Made by a program: the position numbers and the translations under genes
The notes under the pieces: model-generated
The model's database searches: none
The model's input: only the letters and a program-made list of their open reading frames with translations
Told to the model about the DNA's origin: nothing
Shown: positions 18,297 to 26,572 of the stretch, piece by piece
Layout: every line of letters begins with the position of its first letter
Position numbering within the stretch: position 1 is the first letter of the stretch
NCBI GenBank assembly: GCA_045632845.1
Contig: JAZQXL010000020.1
Coordinates: 1 to 64,000 of the forward strand
Origin: RGIG4140 sp045632845
GTDB lineage: Bacteria; Pseudomonadota; Alphaproteobacteria; CAAHEQ01; UBA3637
DNA length: 64,000 nt
Direction of reading: 5' to 3'

Positions 18297-19145
18297 ATGG
18301 AAACTATTATTATCGATGGGAAAAAAATGGCTCTTCAAATTCAAGAGAAATTGAAAAATGAAATTCAATCTCTTGAAAGAAAACCTAAACTAGCCGTTAT
18401 TTTAGTTGGGGATAATCCTGCTAGTTTAATTTATGTTGGGAATAAGAAAAAAATTGGAGAAAACATCGGTGTTGATACAGAAGTTTTTCAACTTTCTCCT
18501 GTTATGACAGAAGATGCTCTCATTTCTTTTATTGAAGAACTCAATCAAAACAAATCCATCGATGGCATTTTAGTTCAACTCCCCCTCCCTTCTCATTTTA
18601 ATGAAAATAAAGTTCTTGAATCACTTGATCCAAACAAAGATGTGGATGGACTACATCCTCATAATTTAGGAAATCTTTTTATTTCATCATCAGATCTCAA
18701 ACCTTGTACGCCACTTGCCTGTATTGAGTTAATCAAGTCTGTTATTCCAAATTTAGAAGGCAAAACAGCTCTTATCATCGGTAGATCACGGTTGGTTGGA
18801 AAGCCTCTTGCACAAATGTTAATGGCAGAAAATTGCACCGTCATTCAAGCCCATTCTAAAACAAAAAATATGGATGAAGTCTGTAAAATTGCTGACATTG
18901 TTGTTGCAGCAACAGGAAAACCTAATTTAATCCAAGGTTCATTCATAAAAAAGGGCGCCGTTTTGATTGATGTTGGTATCACCCGCCTTGATAACAAAAA
19001 AATCACAGGGGATATTGATTTTGAAAGTATGTTAGGCATAGCAGGTGCAATTACCCCTGTACCAGGTGGTGTTGGCCCAATGACTGTCACAATGCTTTAT
19101 GTTAATCTATTAAATTCATACAAAAAAACTTTGCAAAATCTCTAA
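18297..19145 (+). CDS. folD: Bifunctional methylene-THF dehydrogenase / cyclohydrolase FolD
   Basis: A 282-residue FolD that interconverts 5,10-methylene-, methenyl- and 10-formyl-THF. The catalytic YxxxK is Y46-K50. The signatures GILVQLPLPSHF, DVDGLHP, IIGRSRLVGKPLA and PVPGGVGPMTVTML are intact. AAGGAG is well placed before the ATG. It is the last gene before the secretion locus; the gap to the next start is 45 bp and contains a promoter-like pair. Confidence 0.96.
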   Translation: METIIIDGKKMALQIQEKLKNEIQSLERKPKLAVILVGDNPASLIYVGNKKKIGENIGVDTEVFQLSPVMTEDALISFIEELNQNKSIDGILVQLPLPSHFNENKVLESLDPNKDVDGLHPHNLGNLFISSSDLKPCTPLACIELIKSVIPNLEGKTALIIGRSRLVGKPLAQMLMAENCTVIQAHSKTKNMDEVCKIADIVVAATGKPNLIQGSFIKKGAVLIDVGITRLDNKKITGDIDFESMLGIAGAITPVPGGVGPMTVTMLYVNLLNSYKKTLQNL

Positions 19146-19158
19146 AATAGTGTAAAAT
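19131..19158 (+). promoter_or_regulatory. Possible promoter of the secretion locus
   Basis: TTGCAA (19131-19136), a 16-bp spacer and TAAAAT (19153-19158) overlap the folD stop and precede the first secretion gene, whose ribosome site GGAGGGGG is very strong. The spacer is one base short, so this is a moderate call. Confidence 0.4.
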
Positions 19159-19190
19159 ATAATTAGAGGTATTGTTTTTTTGGAGGGGGT

Positions 19191-19967
19191 ATGTTTATAA
19201 CTAGAATACTTGCGATCCTTATCATTTCAACATCTTTTTGCTTTACTGAAGCACAAGGGGCAATTTGGCCTGCAAATTACAGTAACGTAAAACACGATGA
19301 CTCTGGCTCCAAAAAAAATATGGAGCAAGAAGAACATCTTAACAAAGCTAGGGGAGCAGAACTAACAACTCAGGGAACTCCAAGTCCAGAAAGTGCCTCA
19401 AGTGGTTCAGCTGGATCTGGTTTTTCTGACATGGTTGGCAATGCTAAAAAAGGACTTTCTGAATTAAAGCAAAAAATTGGTGATGCAATCAGTTCGGTGG
19501 TTAAATTTTTCACAGGCGATGGTAAACCTGATTGCGACGGATTAGACACACCTTCTGGAGCCTCTGCTTGTTTCTACGTAGATGATGCCAATCAAAACCT
19601 TTCCTCAAGTGAAATTAAAAGAACAAAAGCAAATATTACAGCAGCAATGAGTCTTTCAGCAAAAGAACTTTTATCTGATTCAACAACAGTTATCAACAGT
19701 TCTGGCAAATACGACAATGAAAAGAAAAACATTGAAAATGAAGCATCCTCTTCTGAAAATATCACTGCTGCACTTCAAAACAGGACTGAAGGAGAACTTG
19801 CCTTTATCAACATGGCAACAACCCTTTTATCAATGGACATTAAACGATTGGAAATTGAATCTCTTGCTTCATTCCAATCAATTAACAAAGCAAAACAACC
19901 CCTTGGTGGTGGTGCAGGTGGCGGCATTTCTTCAATTGTTGGAGGTGCTGTAGGAGGGTTATTCTAA
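19191..19967 (+). CDS. Secreted helical protein, candidate VirB5-like paralog A
   Basis: A 258-residue protein with a Sec signal peptide (MFITRILAILIISTSFCFTE plus AQGA), a low-complexity Ser/Gly region, two cysteines (DCDG, ACFY) and a helical C-terminal half. The C-terminal helix reads FINMATTLLSMDIKRLEIES, then a glycine-rich end GGGAGGGISSIVGGAVGGLF. The next gene has the same plan and ending. Position at the head of a virB8-9-10-11 locus, export signal, size and paired helices suggest a VirB5/TrbJ-type minor pilus or adhesin component. This is inference; I do not recognise the family by sequence. The stop overlaps the next ATG. Confidence 0.7.
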   Translation: MFITRILAILIISTSFCFTEAQGAIWPANYSNVKHDDSGSKKNMEQEEHLNKARGAELTTQGTPSPESASSGSAGSGFSDMVGNAKKGLSELKQKIGDAISSVVKFFTGDGKPDCDGLDTPSGASACFYVDDANQNLSSSEIKRTKANITAAMSLSAKELLSDSTTVINSSGKYDNEKKNIENEASSSENITAALQNRTEGELAFINMATTLLSMDIKRLEIESLASFQSINKAKQPLGGGAGGGISSIVGGAVGGLF

Positions 19968-20740
19968 TGAAAAAATTACTATCTATTCTTCTTATAACAT
20001 TTTGCTTTATCCCATCTGTTTTTGCAGCACAGATAAATGACGTCGGTGGCCATAGTTCAGCAACTCAAAACGCTGTTCAAGAAGATGAAAAAACAAGTAT
20101 GGAAAAAATTGATACAAGAAAAAATGCCGAAATCAAAAAACTCATTTTAGGTGGTCCTAGTGCTTGGTTAGCCGCAGGGAAAGGATATCTCGATCTTGGA
20201 ATTACAAAAATTTCTGATAGTATTTCTGATGCTTTTTCTTCTGATGATGAAGAAGGAGGCAGCGGTGCAAAAAAAGGTGAACTACCCGAAGGCAAACAAA
20301 TGGCAACCACATACGATTCAAAGTTTAAAAGAGATACAAATCCTGAAACCGCTGGAATCGCAAACAAAGCAAAAACAAGCAAAAACACTGAAGTTGCTGT
20401 AACAGAGCTTTCTACATATGGTTATTCGTACGGAATTGCAAACAGAGTTATCGCCTCTAGGAATGTAGGGGATGACACATCATCTGTTGGTAAAGCTGCT
20501 GAAGAAAAAACATCTAGCTCAAATGACTTGGGTTCCGCTGTCGCGGCAAGTACAGCAACCGCAAATACAAATGCTCAAATTTTTAACAATTTAGTTAGAG
20601 CTGCTGCTATTACCAATGCCCAAAGAGCTTTGTCAATTACCGAACAAAACAATCCAACAAACTCCATCCTTGATTCAGTGCTTACTGGAGGAATGGGTGG
20701 TATGGGCGGTATAGGTGGCGCTTTAGGCGGCATGTTTTAG
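19967..20740 (+). CDS. Secreted helical protein, candidate VirB5-like paralog B
   Basis: A 257-residue protein with a signal peptide (MKKLLSILLITFCFIPSVFA-AQ). It resembles the preceding protein in plan: an acidic/glycine stretch (SSDDEEGGSG), a helical segment ending ITNAQRALSITEQNN, and a glycine-rich tail GGMGGMGGIGGALGGMF. The matching tails (GGLF and GGMF at the extreme C-terminus) suggest a shared assembly or recognition signal. It is coupled to paralog A by TAATG. Confidence 0.7.
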   Translation: MKKLLSILLITFCFIPSVFAAQINDVGGHSSATQNAVQEDEKTSMEKIDTRKNAEIKKLILGGPSAWLAAGKGYLDLGITKISDSISDAFSSDDEEGGSGAKKGELPEGKQMATTYDSKFKRDTNPETAGIANKAKTSKNTEVAVTELSTYGYSYGIANRVIASRNVGDDTSSVGKAAEEKTSSSNDLGSAVAASTATANTNAQIFNNLVRAAAITNAQRALSITEQNNPTNSILDSVLTGGMGGMGGIGGALGGMF

Positions 20741-20758
20741 TGAGAAAAGGAGGTTTAC

Positions 20759-21520
20759 ATGATTAACTTAAACAAAAAAGTCCTTTTAACACTTTCCATA
20801 ATTTGTTTTTCAAATATATCTTATGCAGGACCAACAAGTGCACCAATTGAAACTGCAATGGGAAAAGCTCAAGTTATTATTCAAAAAATATCAACCGAAC
20901 TGTCCAAATTGACAAAAAACGACCAAAATGATGAAAATAAAAACTTGGGCACACCTCAAGAAAATGCAAAAAAAGAAAAAGAAGTTAAAAACAAAACTCT
21001 TGTTGAATCAAAAGACGGAACCCCTTTAACATTACCTTATCTTCAACCACTTCTCACGAAAGATCAACCTGATGTAAGTGCCATACATGACAAGGTCAAA
21101 AAAAATGCATTGATCGATTACAAAACATTGTATCAAGAAGATCAAACAGATGTTTCTTTGTCAGAAATTGCTCAAGGTTATAATACAAAAATCAAAAATA
21201 CAGCAGCTGAAGATGTTTTAAAACCAAACTCACAAGAAGGACTACAATCCATTTACCACATGACATTGGAACAAGGAAGAGCCGTTTCTCAAAAATCATT
21301 TTCGTTAATGGATAAAAATAAAGAATATAAAGATAGCAAAAAAACAGATACAGAAAGAAGAACAACAACCGTCGATATGGAAAGAGGGAATGCCATGGCA
21401 AACCAAAACTCTTCCATGATTTTAAATGAATTAGGGTTACTTCGTTTTTCAACATTAGAGATAATGAGTTTAGGTGAAATGCAAGACAAAAGCATTTCAA
21501 TACTTGGAATAAAGAAATAA
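20759..21520 (+). CDS. Secreted helical protein, candidate VirB5-like paralog C
   Basis: A 253-residue protein with a signal peptide (MINLNKKVLLTLSIICFSNI then SYA-GP), a Lys/Asn/Glu-rich middle and helical ends. The C-terminal part, ILNELGLLRFSTLEIMSLGE, resembles the paired helices of the neighbours (a Leu/Met repeat followed by E-x-x-S-L). It lacks the glycine tail of paralogs A and B. AAGGAGG precedes the ATG. No cysteine remains in the mature chain. Function inferred only from the locus. Confidence 0.65.
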   Translation: MINLNKKVLLTLSIICFSNISYAGPTSAPIETAMGKAQVIIQKISTELSKLTKNDQNDENKNLGTPQENAKKEKEVKNKTLVESKDGTPLTLPYLQPLLTKDQPDVSAIHDKVKKNALIDYKTLYQEDQTDVSLSEIAQGYNTKIKNTAAEDVLKPNSQEGLQSIYHMTLEQGRAVSQKSFSLMDKNKEYKDSKKTDTERRTTTVDMERGNAMANQNSSMILNELGLLRFSTLEIMSLGEMQDKSISILGIKK

Positions 21521-21532
21521 AGGAGATAATCG

Positions 21533-22342
21533 ATGTATAAAAAAATTCTTTTCTCCACTTTAATTACCTGTTTGCTGGTTGGAACATATTCGATTCAAGT
21601 TTCTGCCTGCCCTATTATTGACACAAAAAATATGAGTAAAGTTTTCAAAAATATTTTTAACGTTCATACAAACCAAGCAACCGCATCAGAAACAGCCACA
21701 AAAGAAGAAAAATTACAAGAAGTTCAATCAGGAAAAGCCGGCTGCTCTGCAAAACCAGGAAACAAAGACACAGAAATTAAAACAACAGCCTGGGAATATA
21801 TTGCAACTGGGAAAATCACAAAAAAAACAACACAAAAGGACGACAAAGGAAATGAAACAGAATCCACTTCTGAAACAAAAATTATTGATATCATTTCAAC
21901 TTCATCATTTTTAAATATGCCTAATGGTGGAACATCTATCACTCAAGCAAAAAAAGAATTGATAAAATCTATGTTCTTTGAAAGCAAAGAGGCTTATGAA
22001 AATGCTCCAAGTGCCGAAAGAGAAGCCCTTCAAACAAAAAGAAAAAAATATGCCAATGAGGTTGCTTCAAAAGGTTTCTCACTTGCTACAGCTTTACGCC
22101 CACGTCTTCAAAAAGATGCGGAATCATTGATTGCTTCGCAAACATCTGGTTGTAACCAATTGCAATCTCACGCCTTACAAAATAGAAACTTAAAAGCCCT
22201 TATTAAAACGACAGCAGCAAATATTGTTGTTCAAATTTTATCTATGGAAAATGAAGCCGCTGTTCAGTTGTTAAATGAACCACTGGTAGAAATTACAGAA
22301 GAACAAATTGCTAAAGACACAAAAAAAGGAGAAAAGAAATGA
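21533..22342 (+). CDS. Secreted or lipid-anchored helical protein, paralog D
   Basis: A 269-residue protein with an N-terminal signal ending QVSA-CPII. VSAC could be a lipobox (lipoprotein anchored at that Cys) or a plain AxA cut site; the sequence does not decide. The mature chain has further cysteines (GCSAKPG, SGCNQL). The C-terminal region KALIKTTAANIVVQILSMEN matches the two-helix pattern of the neighbours. AAGGAGAT lies before the ATG, and the stop overlaps the next start (ATGA). Confidence 0.65.
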   Translation: MYKKILFSTLITCLLVGTYSIQVSACPIIDTKNMSKVFKNIFNVHTNQATASETATKEEKLQEVQSGKAGCSAKPGNKDTEIKTTAWEYIATGKITKKTTQKDDKGNETESTSETKIIDIISTSSFLNMPNGGTSITQAKKELIKSMFFESKEAYENAPSAEREALQTKRKKYANEVASKGFSLATALRPRLQKDAESLIASQTSGCNQLQSHALQNRNLKALIKTTAANIVVQILSMENEAAVQLLNEPLVEITEEQIAKDTKKGEKK

Positions 22343-23163
22343 GAATACTATGCTCCTTAATCCTTGTTATTTTGATTTTTACAAAATCTGCAAATGCAGC
22401 TATTGATCCTTGTGCCCCTCCATGTGCTCTTCCTTGTAACTTAACAAACTATGGTGGTGTTGTTACTGCAGTTCAAGAAGTTGGCCAACGGGCTGCCAAA
22501 GGCATGTATGAAGTTAGAAAACAAACACACTATGAACGCCAACAAATCAAAGCGATGTACAGAAAAGCTAGAACAGGACTTGAAAAAGTCAAAAATGGCA
22601 TCAACAAATTAAAAAAGATGGCTTTGCAACTGATGTCTGGTGATTTTAGCATGTTTACAGATGAAGATGGCAAATCAACTGAAAAACCAATTGTTCAAGA
22701 TACACAGCCCCCTCAAAAAGCCTCAACAGTTGAACGCGTACAAAGAAACACATCTGAGGAATACTATGGTATTGAAACAAGAGGTGGAATTGAAGAAGAA
22801 TACGCATTCCAACAACGAAGAGCTTATATTCGCCAACAAGCAACACTCAAATATGTTTCTCGTGTTATGCTTTTAAAAACAAAATACAAAGAAATTGTCA
22901 AAATCGTTCAAAGCATTGAAAAAAATGTTGATGAATCCTCAAAAACAGCATCCAACCAAGATAATTTAGAGGGATCTGAAAATAAGACTAAACTCTTAAA
23001 AACAACCTCTGAATTAAAAGCTGCTTGGGAACAATTACTTCTTATTCAAAAGCAAATTGAAGCGGCCAGATTGGAATATCAATCTAACATTGGCCTTTCA
23101 AACATGAAACCTGTCAAAAATATACCTACTGTTCAATCAAGTTCTTCAGGGGGCAAAAAATAA
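22339..23163 (+). CDS. Secreted coiled-coil protein, paralog E
   Basis: A 274-residue protein with a signal peptide (MRILCSLILVILIFTKSANA-AI). A cysteine- and proline-rich mature start DPCAPPCALPC suggests disulfide bonding near the membrane. A long basic coiled-coil-like helix (RQQIKAMYRKARTGLEKVKN) and a C-terminal helical hairpin (LLLIQKQIEAARLEYQSNIG) follow. The last segment is the closest in the set to VirB5/TrbJ C-termini. Assignment to that family is inference. Confidence 0.65.
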   Translation: MRILCSLILVILIFTKSANAAIDPCAPPCALPCNLTNYGGVVTAVQEVGQRAAKGMYEVRKQTHYERQQIKAMYRKARTGLEKVKNGINKLKKMALQLMSGDFSMFTDEDGKSTEKPIVQDTQPPQKASTVERVQRNTSEEYYGIETRGGIEEEYAFQQRRAYIRQQATLKYVSRVMLLKTKYKEIVKIVQSIEKNVDESSKTASNQDNLEGSENKTKLLKTTSELKAAWEQLLLIQKQIEAARLEYQSNIGLSNMKPVKNIPTVQSSSSGGKK

Positions 23164-24728
23164 TGAAAAAGTATATCCTTTTAGCTGTAACAAGTCTTGG
23201 ATTTTCCGTAGTCTTTTCAAATATAGTTTCAGCACAATTTGTTCAAATTGAAGTTAAACCTGCACCAATTCGAAAAATATACCAACCTGAAAATTATTTA
23301 CCAGAATTAGCTGAGTTAATCAGCATTCAAGCAGCACAAGAAAAGATTTCAACCCTCAGAAAAGCATATGACCGAACTCAAAGTAATTTAAAACAAAAAG
23401 AATTGGCAGATGCAAGATACAATGCTATGGAAACTTGTAATATTAAACGTTTGGCTGAGGTTTATGAAAACCCAGAAGAAGCTTGGAAAAACATAACTCA
23501 AGCATATGATAATCAAGAATTAGAAATAACTCTTTCATTGTTAGATGCTATACCAAAAAAACTGCATACAGGAGAAGAAATCAGATCAGAACAAATGGCT
23601 CACTGGTATTTAGGAAATGACGTTTTATCATCGCTTTATGCAGAGCCTGAAAAATATGGTACATTGAAAAAGGACAAATCTTTTCCTTTGTGGGAAGACC
23701 AAAAATATGTTTATAACGAAGATGTCAACTCATTTATTCAAAAGTTCAATTCACTTGTTGGAAGATCTGGTAAAATACCTGGTGTAAGTAGTCAAAACTC
23801 ATACTTGGAAAATGAACGAGCCTTTAAAACCTATCTCAACGGGTTATCTAGTAAAGAATTGGCAAAACTACCAGAAGCATATAAAACATTTCCCAAACCA
23901 CCTAATGCCTTACCACCAGCTAATGAAATTTTGCTTATGATGGATGATCCTAGCCAGTCAAAATCTCTTTTCCCTAAATGGCCAGAACCATGGAAAAAAT
24001 TTGTTGAAAGCAACTTTCAATCCTATAATCCAAATGGAGAAATGGCTAAGTTTTTCAAAACAAAATCTTTGGCTGTGAAAGACGAATATCGCCATAAACC
24101 AACAAATGAAAAAAACAATCGTTTGAATGTGTATCAGGGTTTGAAAAAAATAAAACAGACAGCAGACACTAATTATGAACTAGCTCTTGAATTTCAACAA
24201 GAAACGATTGACAATATCTCAAATGATTTGAAAGAACTTAATGTAACTGCTACATTTGATATGCAAGATGTTAAATCCATTGACCTTGTTCAAGAACAAT
24301 TGATTACAAAAAAACAAGCATATATCAATTCTATTCGTGAAAAAATCACAAGAAACCAAAAAAATGCGCCAAAAGTTGATTTAACACAGGATGGTGATTT
24401 TATGAAAAATTTTGCATTGTTACCCTATTCAGAACAAGTTGAACAAATTTCAAAACTTGATCGTGGATCACCTGAATATGTCAAAGCAAACAATATTTTA
24501 AATGCGACTCAAAATCTTGAGCATTTAATTTATATTGAAGCACTTGAAAAAGATATTGAGGGTGAACTTGTTTTGGGAACAACAAATGCAAACAATGTAG
24601 ATCATCTAAAAAAAGAAAAAGAAGCAGAGAAAGCTCTTTATAAAGAAATAACTCTTGAAGAAGAAAAACAACTTAAGAAAGAATATGAAAAGAAAATAGA
24701 TGCAGAATGCCTTAATGGAGGGGTTTAA
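23163..24728 (+). CDS. Large secreted helical protein of the secretion locus
   Basis: A 521-residue protein with a signal peptide (MKKYILLAVTSLGFSVVFSN then IVSA-QF). It is roughly twice the size of the five proteins before it and largely alpha-helical, with a final acidic/basic coiled coil (EKEAEKALYKEITLEEEKQL) and one C-terminal cysteine. Several tryptophans in EAWKN and FPKWPEPWKKF suggest a folded core. I do not recognise a family. It starts on the previous stop (TAATG) and ends one base before virB8a, so it belongs to the same transcript. Confidence 0.65.
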   Translation: MKKYILLAVTSLGFSVVFSNIVSAQFVQIEVKPAPIRKIYQPENYLPELAELISIQAAQEKISTLRKAYDRTQSNLKQKELADARYNAMETCNIKRLAEVYENPEEAWKNITQAYDNQELEITLSLLDAIPKKLHTGEEIRSEQMAHWYLGNDVLSSLYAEPEKYGTLKKDKSFPLWEDQKYVYNEDVNSFIQKFNSLVGRSGKIPGVSSQNSYLENERAFKTYLNGLSSKELAKLPEAYKTFPKPPNALPPANEILLMMDDPSQSKSLFPKWPEPWKKFVESNFQSYNPNGEMAKFFKTKSLAVKDEYRHKPTNEKNNRLNVYQGLKKIKQTADTNYELALEFQQETIDNISNDLKELNVTATFDMQDVKSIDLVQEQLITKKQAYINSIREKITRNQKNAPKVDLTQDGDFMKNFALLPYSEQVEQISKLDRGSPEYVKANNILNATQNLEHLIYIEALEKDIEGELVLGTTNANNVDHLKKEKEAEKALYKEITLEEEKQLKKEYEKKIDAECLNGGV

Positions 24729-25415
24729 ATGATTTATTTTCTCTTCAAAAACTCAAAAATTAGAGGTTCAGTTGCTGTTTTTTTAGCAAAATTTTGGATG
24801 ACACTCGCATCCATTGGTATTGCTATTAATTTAATTATTGTTTTAGCCCTTGTGCAAATGGCCCCAAAATTAAAAATGATTGCACAAGTCTTACCATCCT
24901 CTGAAACAGCAATCAACACGTCTAGTCACATTCAAGTTGATACCCTTCCAGTTAAAGGTCTCCTTAGCTCTACCTCTGACATCAACAAATCAAACAGATC
25001 CCTTATTGATGAAATGTTGGTTAGATATTACATTGATGCAAGATTAAGCCTTTTTGCTGATGAAAATGAAATGGGGGCAAGATGGCAAATGGGAGGAACT
25101 ATACACCGTCTATCCGCCCCAAATGTCTATAAAGAATTTGCTAAAAATTTAAAAGAAAAGTTAAAAGGGGTAAAACACTTAAGAACTACAACAAGTGTTT
25201 ATATCACTTCCCTTACCTCTCTTGGAAACACCTATACAGCAGAAGTTGATGTTTATATCCATAACCCATTTGAACCCAATGAAAAACCAAAAGTTCAACA
25301 CCGTGTCATAACAATTCAAGTAGCTCATAGAAATAACGTTCACAGATACAATAAAGTTGAATCAAACCCTTATGGATTTTATGTTGCTGTTTATAAAGAA
25401 CGTAAAAAAGGATAA
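24729..25415 (+). CDS. virB8: VirB8-like inner-membrane protein (first copy)
   Basis: A 228-residue bitopic protein with a basic N-terminus, one transmembrane helix (about residues 22-45, FWMTLASIGIAINLIIVLAL) and a periplasmic domain with the VirB8 (NTF2-like) pattern. ARWQMGGTIHRLSAPNVYKEF corresponds to the W...S...Y/F core. NPYGFYVAVY matches the family C-terminus NPLGFxV. VirB8 nucleates the inner-membrane complex and contacts VirB9 and VirB10. The identity to the second copy (25714-26418) is low but collinear. A GGAGGGG site precedes the ATG. Confidence 0.72.
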   Translation: MIYFLFKNSKIRGSVAVFLAKFWMTLASIGIAINLIIVLALVQMAPKLKMIAQVLPSSETAINTSSHIQVDTLPVKGLLSSTSDINKSNRSLIDEMLVRYYIDARLSLFADENEMGARWQMGGTIHRLSAPNVYKEFAKNLKEKLKGVKHLRTTTSVYITSLTSLGNTYTAEVDVYIHNPFEPNEKPKVQHRVITIQVAHRNNVHRYNKVESNPYGFYVAVYKERKKG

Positions 25416-25451
25416 AAAATACTAAAATAATTGATAAAATTATTTTTTTGG

Positions 25452-25480
25452 TTGATAAATTATTTTTCTGTTGCTAGAGT
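25452..25480 (+). promoter_or_regulatory. Possible internal promoter before the VirB7-like gene
   Basis: TTGATA (25452-25457), a 17-bp spacer and TAGAGT (25475-25480) lie in the 100-bp AT-rich gap, 36 bp before the small lipoprotein gene. It would let the virB7-8-9-10-11 half be expressed apart from the upstream secreted proteins. Confidence 0.4.
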
Positions 25481-25515
25481 ATTAAGTAGTTAATATTTTT
25501 AAAAGGGGTAAAGAA

Positions 25516-25695
25516 ATGAAAAAATATTTTTTTGCATTAGCTATGTTAGGACTTGTCGCTCTTGCTGCTGCTTGTGGCTCAGTTTATGAAAAAGAACCTG
25601 TCGGAATTGGTCCTGACTATTCTGAATTAAAAAAATCACCTTGTGCTTGTCTTGAATTGGAAAAAATGCCAGAATTACCAGATTGGCTTTCTTAG
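25516..25695 (+). CDS. virB7: Small VirB7-like lipoprotein (59 aa)
   Basis: A short frame, MKKYFFALAMLGLVALAAAC then GSVYEKEPVGIG, up to the stop at 25693-25695. The lipobox is LAAAC with Cys20, leaving a 40-residue mature lipoprotein with two more cysteines (PCACLE). AGGGGTAAAG lies before the ATG. Size, lipidation and place just ahead of virB8/virB9 match VirB7, which holds VirB9 at the outer membrane, sometimes by a disulfide. VirB7 proteins are poorly conserved in sequence, so the name rests on context. Confidence 0.65.
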   Translation: MKKYFFALAMLGLVALAAACGSVYEKEPVGIGPDYSELKKSPCACLELEKMPELPDWLS

Positions 25696-25713
25696 AGGAA
25701 GTTTCTAGTTATT

Positions 25714-26418
25714 ATGCAACCAAACACCCCACATTCTAACAATGCAAACACAACGGGCGAAAGCTTGTCTGTTGAAGCAGTTAAAGAAAGACAATATCTT
25801 TGGATGGCAAGAACTTTTGCGCTTGTTCTTGTTGTTTCGGTTATTACAACATTTATGTTGCTTAGTTCTATGTTGTCACTTCTTCCAATTGTGCGTGTTC
25901 AACCTTTTTTCTTAACAACACTTAATAAAGATCAGCAAGTAATCAACGTTGTAAGACCCGATTACAGAACCATAAATATGGAATTACTTTCAGAATCTTT
26001 TATTAGACATTATTTACTTTCATACTTCAGTATGAGCTCAAACATTGCAGAGCTTGAAAGACGATGGGGCATTGATGGCGATATTAACTGGATGAGTGAA
26101 ACTTCTGTTTTTTCAAAATTTGGGGAAGTTGCAAAAATATGGCTCAAACAAGCAAAAACCGAAGGATTAACCAGAAACGTTAATATTTTAGTTATCACAC
26201 CATTTAGAGCCAATAAAAATGAAAACATTTGGCGCGCAGAACTTGAATTTGTCGAAATGAAGCATGGCGCAGCTGAACCAGTTAGATCTAAATGGGCCGC
26301 AACAATGAAAATCGATTTCAAGCCAACTCGACCAGGTCTTATTTGGGAACAAAGACTTAAAAATCCACTTGGATTTACCGTCTTAAACATTGGGTTCAAA
26401 CCAGCTGATTCCAAATAA
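25714..26418 (+). CDS. virB8: VirB8-family inner-membrane protein (second copy)
   Basis: A 234-residue bitopic protein: a cytoplasmic start, a transmembrane helix (about residues 31-55, FALVLVVSVITTFMLLSSML) and a periplasmic VirB8 domain. RWGIDGDINWMSETSVFSKF and the C-terminal LKNPLGFTVLNI are clear family marks. Two virB8 paralogs in one locus are also known in Rickettsiales systems. The ribosome site AGAGGAAG is about 10 bases upstream. Confidence 0.85.
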   Translation: MQPNTPHSNNANTTGESLSVEAVKERQYLWMARTFALVLVVSVITTFMLLSSMLSLLPIVRVQPFFLTTLNKDQQVINVVRPDYRTINMELLSESFIRHYLLSYFSMSSNIAELERRWGIDGDINWMSETSVFSKFGEVAKIWLKQAKTEGLTRNVNILVITPFRANKNENIWRAELEFVEMKHGAAEPVRSKWAATMKIDFKPTRPGLIWEQRLKNPLGFTVLNIGFKPADSK

Positions 26419-26572
26419 ATTTTAACTCTTTAGAAAATAAAACAAATTCAAATTAAAAGCTAAAAATTTTTTTTCAAATAAAAAATTATATTTTTTTATT
26501 TTTTTCTAGACTTTTTAACCGATTTAGGTCTATGTTAGAATAAGATTAAAAAAAAATAAAGAGGAGAGGTCT

